Source: Melioribacteraceae bacterium (GTDB taxonomy: Bacteria > Bacteroidota > Ignavibacteria > Ignavibacteriales > Melioribacteraceae). Taken from it: DNA of 12,864 bases. Each line of letters starts with the position of its first letter. Position 1 is the stretch's first letter. Below the pieces are notes generated by a model. That model was not told the DNA's origin. It saw only the letters and a list, made by a program, of their open reading frames with translations, and searched no databases. The stretch spans positions 1 through 12,864 of the forward strand of contig JAQICK010000300.1 in the NCBI GenBank assembly GCA_027858595.1, given 5' to 3'. Positions 1-6,028 of the stretch are shown piece after piece. The position numbers were made by a program, and so were the translations under genes.

Positions 1-337
1 TATAAATTTCAAAGCTATCAATATCAATTTCTTTTTTCAAAAGTGGTAGCATTTTTAGGTCGATAAAAATTTCATTGCATTTTAGTACTTCACCATATTT
101 AGCGTCATCTAAAATAAACCCTTGAATGGAGACGGTGAAAACAAAAGGATTAAAAGAGACCTTCTCAATTATTGCAGTTTTATTAAACTTATTGTTGATT
201 GTTTTTATTATTTCACTTTTTGCAAAGGGAGGAATTAGAATAAAGCCCACTAGCATATAAAATATAAATCCAAAGATTAACCCAAAAATAGGAGCCTTAT
301 AAAAATTCTTAAAGCTTTTAATGTTGATTGTTTTCAT
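1..337 (-). CDS. DUF748 / AsmA-like envelope protein, N-terminal part (runs off the window)
   Basis: This reading frame is open from the ATG at 337 to the left edge, giving about 112 residues of the N-terminus. It starts with a short basic stretch, then one hydrophobic segment (about residues 18-38, FGLIFGFIFYMLVGFILIPP), typical of an inner-membrane anchor. After this comes a KTINNKFNKTA segment, then EKVSFNPFVFTVSIQGFILDD. That FNPF / x-V-x-GF-x-L-x-D pattern is characteristic of the start of DUF748 proteins, a branch of the AsmA/TamB-like superfamily thought to work in envelope lipid transport or outer-membrane biogenesis. An in-frame ATG at 349 is an alternative start. The AGGA motif lies only 2 nt before the ATG at 337, which is too close, so the start is uncertain. 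The gene follows rubrerythrin on the same strand but is separated from it by a hairpin. The function of this copy is inferred from the family only. Confidence 0.75.
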   Translation of the reverse strand, partial: MKTINIKSFKNFYKAPIFGLIFGFIFYMLVGFILIPPFAKSEIIKTINNKFNKTAIIEKVSFNPFVFTVSIQGFILDDAKYGEVLKCNEIFIDLKMLPLLKKEIDIDSFEIY

Positions 338-396
338 AATCCTTTCCATAAATTAGTCTAAAAAACAAAACTGAAATGGGATTAACAATAAATAAG

Positions 397-415
397 AGAG
401 GGGATAAACCCCTCT
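397..415 (-). terminator. Hairpin terminator after rubrerythrin
   Basis: A perfect 7-bp inverted repeat (AGAGGGG at 397-403, CCCCTCT at 409-415) with a 5-nt loop lies 5 nt after the rubrerythrin stop codon. On the minus strand the tail is only moderately T-rich (CTTATTTATT), so termination may be partial and some readthrough into the DUF748 gene is possible. Confidence 0.6.
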
Positions 416-420
416 AAATC

Positions 421-918
421 TCACACTTCTACATATTTATCAGCTGGCAAACCACAGATAGGACAAGCTTCAGTTGGTTTTCCAAACTCTATGTGACCAC
501 AAAGTGGACAAAGATAAAAATTTGTTTCTTCTAAATCTTTTCCTTCTTCAACAGCTTTTAGTGCAGCAGCATAAAGTTTTGCGTGAACTTCTTCAGCTTC
601 AACTGCCCACTTAAACATCTTTTTAGCTTTATGTCCATCGGCTTCGGCTTGCTCTAACATTGGTGGGTACATTTGTTCAAATTCGTAAGTTTCACCACCA
701 ATTGCTTCTTTAAGGTTGTCTAATGTAGTGCCGACTTTATCCAGAGCCTTTAAATGACCTTCGGCATGAATTCTTTCTGCTTCGGCAGTAGTTTCAAATA
801 GTTTTGCAATGTTAGGGAATCCGTCCTTTGCCGCTTTTTTAGCAAAAGCTCTATATTTTTGGTTTGCTTGGCTTTCACCGGCAAATGCAGTTCCAAGATT
901 TTCTTGTGTTGTTGGCAT
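421..918 (-). CDS. rbr: Rubrerythrin (diiron peroxidase with rubredoxin tail)
   Basis: Rubrerythrin reduces hydrogen peroxide in the cytoplasm of anaerobes and microaerophiles, taking electrons through a rubredoxin-type iron centre. The 165-residue protein has the classical order. A ferritin-like four-helix domain (about 1-130) carries the expected diiron ligands: E15, the E48-x2-H51 pair, E76/E79 in a GGETYEFEQMYP segment, and E109-x2-H112. A C-terminal rubredoxin-like knuckle pair follows (C137/C140 and C152/C155, CPLCG and CPICG). Length and ligand set are complete, so it should be active. A strong Shine-Dalgarno (AAAGGAGT, 923-930) supports the start. It is transcribed divergently from the foldase gene. 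It is followed by a hairpin, so it is probably monocistronic. Oxidative-stress control is typical of the family, but I cannot identify a specific PerR box. Confidence 0.96.
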   Translation of the reverse strand: MPTTQENLGTAFAGESQANQKYRAFAKKAAKDGFPNIAKLFETTAEAERIHAEGHLKALDKVGTTLDNLKEAIGGETYEFEQMYPPMLEQAEADGHKAKKMFKWAVEAEEVHAKLYAAALKAVEEGKDLEETNFYLCPLCGHIEFGKPTEACPICGLPADKYVEV

Positions 919-964
919 TATAACTCCTTTAATGTTGTTGAAATATTAGTGGTTATTCTTCTCA

Positions 965-996
965 TAAAGTTAATCCTATTTTTAGTTTAATTCAAT
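965..996 (-). promoter_or_regulatory. Candidate Bacteroidota-type promoter of rbr
   Basis: On the minus strand TAACTTTA (965-972) matches the Bacteroidota -7 box TAnnTTTG in 7 of 8 positions. An ATTG (993-996) lies 20 bp upstream, roughly where a -33 TTTG/TTG is expected. The start codon is about 45 bp downstream. The match is moderate, and the region is AT-rich. Confidence 0.35.
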
Positions 997-1062
997 TTTG
1001 AGGTAGATTTGTTTGTTGCAAAGTAAATATTATAGTTTTTATTTTGTTTATTTAGAATAACT

Positions 1063-1111
1063 TAACATTTGTTTGTACTCTAAATGTTATTGATTTTAGA
1101 GAATAGTCTAA
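1063..1111. promoter_or_regulatory. Paired inverted repeats in the rbr / foldase divergent region
   Basis: The roughly 250-bp intergenic region between rbr and the foldase gene contains two inverted repeats. One is TAACATTT (1063-1070) with AAATGTTA (1082-1089), 8-bp arms with an 11-nt spacer. The other is TTAGA (1096-1100) with TCTAA (1107-1111) around a 6-nt spacer. Either could be an operator, but they do not match a regulator box I can name. A TATAAT-like hexamer follows at about 1119-1124. Confidence 0.3.
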
Positions 1112-1168
1112 CTAAATTTATAATCGTGTTTTTTATTTAAAGTTGTTTAGCTGGAGGATTTGAAAATT

Positions 1169-3238
1169 ATGGGAATGATGGCCAAGATGCGGAGCCTTGC
1201 TCCATGGTTTATAGTTAGCGTAGGTGGATTGTTTGTTTTATTTATGGTTCTTTCCGATTCGAAAATTGGTGAATCTATGGGAAGAAGAACCAATGACATT
1301 GGTGAAGTAAACGGTGAAAAAATAAGCTATCAAGATTTTGCAAATCTTTTGGATAGATATAAAGAATTTCAGTTGCAACAGAACGGACAAGAAATTCCAG
1401 AAAGCCAAATGGATCAATTCCGTGATCAAGTTTGGGAAAGTTTGTTAAGCCAAAAACTAATGGAACAAAAAATTAAAGAATATGATTTGTCAGTTTCGGA
1501 TAAAGAAATAGAAGAGCTTCTTTTGGGACCAAATCCTCCACAATCTGTTACTCAATATTTTATTGATTCTACTGGACGGTTTAATCGTGAAGCCTATGAT
1601 GCTGCTATTAGAAATCCAGAAAACAAAACTGCAATTCTACAACTTGAAGATCAAGTAAAACAACAATTACTTCAAGAAAAATTAACAAGTCTGGTTAATG
1701 CTTCTGCATTTGTAAGTGACGAAGAAATTAAAAGAAAATTTAATGATGACAACATCAAAATGAATGCCGATTATATTTCTGTTACAACACAATTAAGTTC
1801 AGATTCAACATTAAATGCTACCGATGCAGAAATTGAAAAGTACTACTCTGCACATAAAGATGATTACAAAAAAGAAGAAGCAAGAAAAGTGAAGTATGTT
1901 CTCTTTGGTACTAATGCTTCGCAACAAGATACTCTTTCAATTGAAAAAAACTTGATTGCAATTCGTAAAAAAGTGGAAGCCGATACAAGTGGATTCAAAA
2001 CTTTTGTTGAAATTTATTCTGAGAAACCATACGCGAAAGAGACATTGCAAATTACACAAGTTCCTTCTGAAGCTCAGTCTTTAGTTGTAAATGCTAAAGA
2101 TGGAAGTTTTGTTGGTCCAGTTTTAACGTCCGAAGGATTTATTTTATACAAAGTTGTTAAATCAATAAAAGCTAAAGAAACTATTGTTAGTGCATCTCAT
2201 ATTTTGATTAAAGATAAAGATGAAGCAAAAGCAGTTTACAAACAGTTAATTGCTGGCTCTGACTTTGCAGAGATGGCTAAAACAAAATCACAAGATCCTG
2301 GTAGTGGAATTAAAGGTGGTGATCTTGGTTGGTTCGGAAAAGGTCAAATGGTTCCAGAATTTGAAAAAGCTGCTTTCAGAGGTAGAATAGACAAAATTCA
2401 AAAACCTGTTAAATCTCAATTTGGATATCATATAATAAAAGTTCAAGATAAAACTAAAAAAGAATTTGTAGTTGAAAGTATTGTTAATAAAATAGTTGCT
2501 TCTCCTTCAACAATTGATAAGGTTAATGAGAAAGCAAATGATTTTCAATTTTTAGCAGAAGAGGATGGTTTCGATTCAACAGCAGTTCACTATGACTATC
2601 AAGTTCTTGAAACTCCAGAACTATTAAAATCAGCAAGTTCAATTCCTGGGCTAGGTGCAAATCGGTCTCTATTGCTTTATACTTTTGATGCTGATGTAAA
2701 TGATATAGGCCCCGTGTTCAAGTTCCAAAGTGGATATGTAGTAGCAATTGTGTCACAAGTTGCTGAGGCTGGTGTAAAACCTCTTGAAGAAGTTAAAGAA
2801 AGTATTTCATCTCTTGTAAAAAGAGAGAAGAAAGGGGATAAGGAATTACTAATTGCAAAAGAAATTAAAGCAAAAATTGGTGATAACGGAGATATGAATA
2901 TAGCTAAAGAAGTATTTCCACAAGCCAAAGTTGCTTCTGTAAATAATTTCTCAACAACTGGATCAATACCTACTATAGGAAGAGACTTTGCGTTTTCACA
3001 AGCAGCGTTTGAGTTGCCGGTTAATACAATTTCAGAGCCTTTCAAAGGAAACAGAGGAAGCTACATAATAAAAGTAACTAGTAAAACACCTTTCGATTCT
3101 ACATCTTTCACATTGCAAAAAGGCTCAATAAGAACTTCGATTTTGAATCAAAAAAAATCTGCACTTTACTCTCAATGGTTAGTTGATATTAAAGAAGAAG
3201 CTGATATTATTGATAATAGATTTCAATTCTATAGATAA
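1169..3238 (+). CDS. Membrane-anchored parvulin-type peptidyl-prolyl isomerase (PpiD/SurA-like foldase)
   Basis: This is a periplasmic folding factor held in the inner membrane, expected to isomerise X-Pro bonds in or chaperone exported proteins. The 689 residues comprise a short N-terminus and one transmembrane helix (about 11-29). A SurA_N-type chaperone region follows (about 40-230, starting DIGEVNGEKISYQDF). The clear parvulin domain lies at about 339-429, marked by ASHILI, GSDFAEMAK, GGDLGWFGKGQMVPEFEKAAF and FGYHIIKV. Less conserved parvulin-like hairpins occur before it (about 315-330) and after it (about 513-531 and 621-639). I start at the ATG at 1169, 11 nt after GGAGG (1153-1157). 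An upstream in-frame TTG at 1160 lies only 2 nt from that motif, and ATGs at 1175 and 1178 are alternatives. The gene ends 27 nt before a strong terminator and is probably monocistronic. Assignment to the PpiD/SurA group is secure; the exact orthologue is not. Confidence 0.9.
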   Translation: MGMMAKMRSLAPWFIVSVGGLFVLFMVLSDSKIGESMGRRTNDIGEVNGEKISYQDFANLLDRYKEFQLQQNGQEIPESQMDQFRDQVWESLLSQKLMEQKIKEYDLSVSDKEIEELLLGPNPPQSVTQYFIDSTGRFNREAYDAAIRNPENKTAILQLEDQVKQQLLQEKLTSLVNASAFVSDEEIKRKFNDDNIKMNADYISVTTQLSSDSTLNATDAEIEKYYSAHKDDYKKEEARKVKYVLFGTNASQQDTLSIEKNLIAIRKKVEADTSGFKTFVEIYSEKPYAKETLQITQVPSEAQSLVVNAKDGSFVGPVLTSEGFILYKVVKSIKAKETIVSASHILIKDKDEAKAVYKQLIAGSDFAEMAKTKSQDPGSGIKGGDLGWFGKGQMVPEFEKAAFRGRIDKIQKPVKSQFGYHIIKVQDKTKKEFVVESIVNKIVASPSTIDKVNEKANDFQFLAEEDGFDSTAVHYDYQVLETPELLKSASSIPGLGANRSLLLYTFDADVNDIGPVFKFQSGYVVAIVSQVAEAGVKPLEEVKESISSLVKREKKGDKELLIAKEIKAKIGDNGDMNIAKEVFPQAKVASVNNFSTTGSIPTIGRDFAFSQAAFELPVNTISEPFKGNRGSYIIKVTSKTPFDSTSFTLQKGSIRTSILNQKKSALYSQWLVDIKEEADIIDNRFQFYR

Positions 3239-3265
3239 AACATTAGTTATATAGGATGTGTTTTT

Positions 3266-3296
3266 AAGCCGTGGATATTTATTCACGGCTTTTTTT
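3266..3296 (+). terminator. Intrinsic terminator after the foldase gene
   Basis: An 8-bp perfect stem (AAGCCGTG 3266-3273, CACGGCTT 3284-3291) is followed directly by a run of T ending at 3296. It excludes the long upstream in-frame extension of the next gene, because that extension would be read through this terminator. Confidence 0.9.
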
Positions 3297-3353
3297 ATGG
3301 AACTTTATCTATCTGTTGAACATCTAAGATTGCACAAACAAATTGGAGTTACA

Positions 3354-3629
3354 ATGGAATTTAAAGTAAAAGGGCAGGAACTACTTAAAAAAGTAGAAGA
3401 TTTAATTCGTGAAGGAAATGTGAGACGAATAATTATTAAAGATACAGAAGGTAAAACTTTTATTGAAATTCCTCTAAGCTTTGGAGTAATAGGAGTTTTA
3501 GCTGCCCCAATAGTAGCTGCGGTTGGAGCACTAGCTGGTGTTGTTGCAAATTTTTCAGTTGAAGTAATAAAAACCGAAGAAGAAGATACAGCAGAATTTA
3601 CTGAAGTAGTAGATAAAGAAAAAGAGTAG
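3354..3629 (+). CDS. DUF4342 domain protein, small hypothetical
   Basis: The 91-residue protein matches the DUF4342 pattern from memory: an N-terminal amphipathic helix (EFKVKGQELLKKVEDLIREG), a VRRIIIKDTEGKTFIEIPL strand pair at about 21-41, a glycine/alanine-rich hydrophobic segment (about 42-66, possibly membrane-embedded), and an acidic tail. The biochemical role of the family is unknown; N-terminal helices of this kind are often described as UBA-like. I chose the ATG at 3354 because GGAG (3345-3348) sits 5 nt upstream and all family similarity starts there. An earlier in-frame start at 3258 would place the previous terminator inside the gene. The stop codon lies inside the hairpin at 3626-3652. 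Nothing nearby reveals its job. Confidence 0.8.
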   Translation: MEFKVKGQELLKKVEDLIREGNVRRIIIKDTEGKTFIEIPLSFGVIGVLAAPIVAAVGALAGVVANFSVEVIKTEEEDTAEFTEVVDKEKE

Positions 3630-3652
3630 AAAACAGACTCCCTGTTTTCTAC
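3626..3652. terminator. Bidirectional terminator shared by convergent genes
   Basis: A perfect 11-bp inverted repeat (GTAGAAAACAG 3626-3636, CTGTTTTCTAC 3642-3652) with loop ACTCC. The stop codon of the DUF4342 gene (TAG, 3627-3629) is in the left arm, and the stop codon of the minus-strand gene begins at 3653, right at the end of the right arm. Tails are T-rich in both directions, more clearly on the minus strand. Confidence 0.85.
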
Positions 3653-4399
3653 TTATTCATTTTTGAATATAGACCCAGAATTCGATGACTCTCCAAATGA
3701 ATTGAAGACATCTTTAAGATGGATATATTCTTTATCCTCAAGATTAAAAATTATGTATTCAGCAAAACTGCTTAGAGTAACTACAGCATTCCTGCTTGTA
3801 TCGTTTAATTCAACATCCGAAAGTTTTTTTACAATATTTGTGTTAACAACCTGAATTTGTTCGTAGGCAGTTTTTAATTTCATTAAATCCCAATCGGGTT
3901 CTCCACCAGTAATAAATTTAAAATATTGAGCAAAAACGTATGTTGAAAAGACTCGGTATTCAGTTTCTTCCAATGATGCAAAGGGTAAATGAAACCGTAC
4001 TAGAGGACGAAGAACACCTATAACTGGGCATCCACTGCTGGCCATAATAATTCCAATTAAACTTCCAACACCAACTTGAACTGTAGTTTGTTTGTATGTG
4101 GTTCTGTCGTTTGTTTCAACCGAGACTTTAGCTTCTTTATATGAAGGAAGTGTGTTAAAAAATTCCAAGACTCCAGCAAGGTTTCTTGCTAAAGGACAAT
4201 ATTCAGTTTTAGTTTCATCAAGAGGACAGTTGGGACATTTGAAGTTTTTTAATTTTGTCCATTCATTATTAATATGTGCTACATCATTTTCAATTAATAG
4301 AGTTTCATAATTTATTTTGACTTCAAATGCTACAGTTATTTGCTCATGAAAAACAAATTTATATAAAATATTTATTTGATCTGATTTTGTCTCTTTCAT
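3653..4399 (-). CDS. Uncharacterised protein with CPNCPL cysteine motif (DUF6901-like, tentative)
   Basis: This 248-residue soluble protein has no assigned function. The visible signature is FKCPNCPLDETKTEYCPLARNL (C55, C58, C68), which could bind a metal or cofactor. Further on come a glycine-rich stretch with SSGCPVIGVLRPLVRFHLPFA (C124, R131, H137), then EETEYRVFSTYVFAQYF and an acidic, PDWDL-containing helical C-terminal half. No signal peptide or clear transmembrane helix is present, although residues 107-121 are fairly hydrophobic. The overall pattern resembles a family I recall as DUF6901, but I cannot confirm that number. The gene lies 39 nt downstream of the deaminase gene on the same strand, so it is likely the last gene of a three-gene operon ending at the 3626-3652 hairpin. 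The start at 4399 has only a weak ribosome-binding site. Confidence 0.7.
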   Translation of the reverse strand: MKETKSDQINILYKFVFHEQITVAFEVKINYETLLIENDVAHINNEWTKLKNFKCPNCPLDETKTEYCPLARNLAGVLEFFNTLPSYKEAKVSVETNDRTTYKQTTVQVGVGSLIGIIMASSGCPVIGVLRPLVRFHLPFASLEETEYRVFSTYVFAQYFKFITGGEPDWDLMKLKTAYEQIQVVNTNIVKKLSDVELNDTSRNAVVTLSSFAEYIIFNLEDKEYIHLKDVFNSFGESSNSGSIFKNE

Positions 4400-4438
4400 T
4401 ACTTTCTCATAATAGTTGTGGTTTTCTATAACTGAAAA

Positions 4439-4879
4439 TTATTCTTCACCAATATCTTCGTTCCAAAGGATTGGGTTTTCTTCTATGAATTTGTCCATCA
4501 TTTCAATACATGAATTATCATTTACAACTTCTACATTTACACCTTTGGAGCTTAGATGTGCCTCTTCTCCCATAAAAGTTTTGTTCTCACCAATAACAAC
4601 TTTCGGGATTCCATATAGGTGAATAGCACCAGAACACATTGGGCATGGTGAGAGAGTGGTGTATAGCACTGACTCCTTATAAACTTTTGCAGATAGACGT
4701 CCTGCATTTTCTAGTGCATCCATTTCGCCATGTAGTATTGCACTTCCTTTTTGAATTCTTCGATTATGCCCACGACCAATTATTTTTCCATTGTGGACAA
4801 TTACTGAGCCTATTGGAATACCGCCTTCATCTAACCCTTTTTTTGCTTCTTCAATTGCTGCTTCTAAAAATTTGTCCAT
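4439..4879 (-). CDS. Cytosine deaminase of the yeast Fcy1 type (CDA-fold zinc deaminase)
   Basis: The protein should deaminate cytosine (or a close analogue) to uracil in the cytoplasm for pyrimidine salvage. It has the cytidine-deaminase-fold zinc site: H50 and catalytic E52 in LHGEMDALENAGR, plus C79 and C82 in SPCPMC. Beyond this it matches the yeast Fcy1 sequence, as I remember it, along its whole length: GRGHN (N39, ring recognition), RxQKGSA, VYK..LYTTLSPC, YGIP, GEN..F (F102), and the C-terminal W139-x2-D142 IGE. In Fcy1 the equivalent Trp and Asp contact cytosine and close the active site. At 146 residues it is close to the yeast length (158). The common bacterial cytosine deaminase CodA belongs to an unrelated fold. 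The start lies 2 nt after the upstream stop codon, with GTGGAG inside that gene's end, so the two are translationally linked. Isocytosine or another base cannot be excluded. Confidence 0.88.
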   Translation of the reverse strand: MDKFLEAAIEEAKKGLDEGGIPIGSVIVHNGKIIGRGHNRRIQKGSAILHGEMDALENAGRLSAKVYKESVLYTTLSPCPMCSGAIHLYGIPKVVIGENKTFMGEEAHLSSKGVNVEVVNDNSCIEMMDKFIEENPILWNEDIGEE

Positions 4880-4881
4880 AG

Positions 4882-5718
4882 CTAAAGCTCCACTTCTAAA
4901 TTATCTTGTGCTAATTCTACATTATGAAAATGTTTTTTACATTCAATTTCAATATCATCAAGAAATTGATCGTCGTGGTCTGGGTCGTGATGTGTAATAA
5001 ATAATTTTTTAACATTTGCAGCTTTAGCAACTTCAATTGCCTGCATCCAACTACTGTGTCCCCAACCTCTATGGTGTTTAAGTTCTTCTGGCGTATATTG
5101 TGCTTCGTGAATTAGAATATCAGCATCTTTGGCAATATCAACAACTCGCTGATCAAGTCCATCAGAGTGTTCAACATCCGTAATAAAAACTACTACTTTA
5201 CCGTCGAGTTCAATTCTAAAACTATAAGCTCCACCTGGATGATTATGTTCAGTAGAAATAATTTTTGTATTAGCATCTTGAAAAGAATTTGTTTCCTCTT
5301 GAATGAAATTAATTTTTGCTCCCATCTCTTCTAACGGAACCGGAAAAAATTCTTTTCTCATTTGATTTTCAAAAATTGCTTTCAAATCAAAGTATTTATC
5401 GTTTCTTCCAATTGTGGTAATTGTTAAGTCTCGCTTAGAGTCGTAAGCAGGAAGAAAGAATGGAAAGCCTTGAATATGATCCCAGTGAAAATGTGAAAAG
5501 GTTAAAAATATATTTTTAATGCTGTGTTCCACATTGGTAAAATAATCTCTGCCTAAATATCTTATCCCAGTTCCAGCATCAAAAATGTAAATATTTTCAT
5601 CATTACATAAAGCTACACAAGTTGTATTGCCCCCATATTTTTGAAAGTTCCCTTCACAAACTGGAATTGAGCCCCGAGTACCATAAAATTTTAGTTTCAT
5701 ACTTTTTTTATTTCCCAT
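4882..5718 (-). CDS. MBL-fold metallohydrolase of the GTRGS family
   Basis: This is a 278-residue cytoplasmic metallo-beta-lactamase-fold hydrolase. It carries the family opening YGTRGSIP...YGGNTTC (12-34) and D47 in FDAGTG. The dinuclear metal motif is S-H76-F-H78-W-D80-H81, with later ligands in NHPGGAYSFR (H160), FITDVEH (D181) and THHDPDHDD (H243/H244), plus the GWGHSS motif (H221). Relatives are grouped with RNase Z/PhnP-like phosphodiesterases and are often annotated only as MBL-fold hydrolases; some sit with signalling domains. The substrate is unknown, and a cyclic or other phosphodiester is a reasonable guess. An alternative start is the ATG at 5700 (MKLKFYG), which fits family N-termini better, but neither start has a clear ribosome-binding site. 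It is the first gene of the deaminase operon. Confidence 0.85.
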   Translation of the reverse strand: MGNKKSMKLKFYGTRGSIPVCEGNFQKYGGNTTCVALCNDENIYIFDAGTGIRYLGRDYFTNVEHSIKNIFLTFSHFHWDHIQGFPFFLPAYDSKRDLTITTIGRNDKYFDLKAIFENQMRKEFFPVPLEEMGAKINFIQEETNSFQDANTKIISTEHNHPGGAYSFRIELDGKVVVFITDVEHSDGLDQRVVDIAKDADILIHEAQYTPEELKHHRGWGHSSWMQAIEVAKAANVKKLFITHHDPDHDDQFLDDIEIECKKHFHNVELAQDNLEVEL

Positions 5719-5812
5719 AAAATTATTTAAAGTAGATAAAAATATTAAATGGAGATAGAAGTAGAAAAATAAGTGTAATTTAAGATTTAATCAAATAAGA
5801 AAAGTTTTCTTG

Positions 5813-5828
5813 TGTGAGATAAATCACA
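5813..5828. promoter_or_regulatory. CRP-type palindrome in the MBL / aminotransferase divergent region
   Basis: TGTGA (5813-5817) and TCACA (5824-5828) are separated by GATAAA, a perfect match to the CRP/FNR-superfamily half-site pattern TGTGA-N6-TCACA. The site is about 95 bp upstream of the MBL start codon and 200 bp upstream of the aminotransferase start, which fits activator control of the minus-strand operon better. In the FCB group the cognate regulator would be a CRP-like protein; its effector is unknown. Confidence 0.5.
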
Positions 5829-5973
5829 AGGGAAAAAGAAAAATTTATATAGAAGAGTATATCCTCCCTTACATAAAAAACAATTATATCTAAAAACAAA
5901 GCAAATTATATGCATAAAATCTCAAAAAAACAGAATAAATAGTAAAGAAATTATATGAATATGCACTTCTTAC

Positions 5974-5993
5974 TTTCATAAATATATATGAAA
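5974..5993. promoter_or_regulatory. Palindromic candidate operator inside the aminotransferase promoter
   Basis: TTTCATA (5974-5980) and TATGAAA (5987-5993) form 7-bp arms around a 6-nt AT spacer. The palindrome starts on the -33 element and fills most of the spacer to the -7 box, the usual position for a repressor site. The AT richness makes chance occurrence possible. Confidence 0.35.
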
Positions 5994-6004
5994 CACTACT
6001 TTTG
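5974..6004 (+). promoter_or_regulatory. Bacteroidota-type promoter of the aminotransferase gene
   Basis: TACTTTTG (5997-6004) is a perfect TAnnTTTG -7 box. TTTC (5974-5977) sits exactly 19 bp upstream in place of the TTTG -33 box. The start codon is 24 bp after the -7 box, leaving a short leader that holds the GAGG ribosome-binding site (6019-6022). Confidence 0.6.
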
Positions 6005-6028
6005 TAAATCAAATTATTGAGGACTGTT

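Noticed and set aside
919..1168. A PerR or Fur box controlling rubrerythrin
   Set aside because: The inverted repeats found do not match the 7-1-7 pattern of these regulators, so no regulator is named.
2677..3045. Minus-strand open frame of 122 codons inside the foldase gene
   Set aside because: It lies wholly opposite a well-supported gene and shows no protein-family features.
3258..3353. An N-terminal extension of about 32 residues for the DUF4342 protein
   Set aside because: It would include the strong terminator of the foldase gene, and it lacks a ribosome-binding site, whereas the ATG at 3354 has one.
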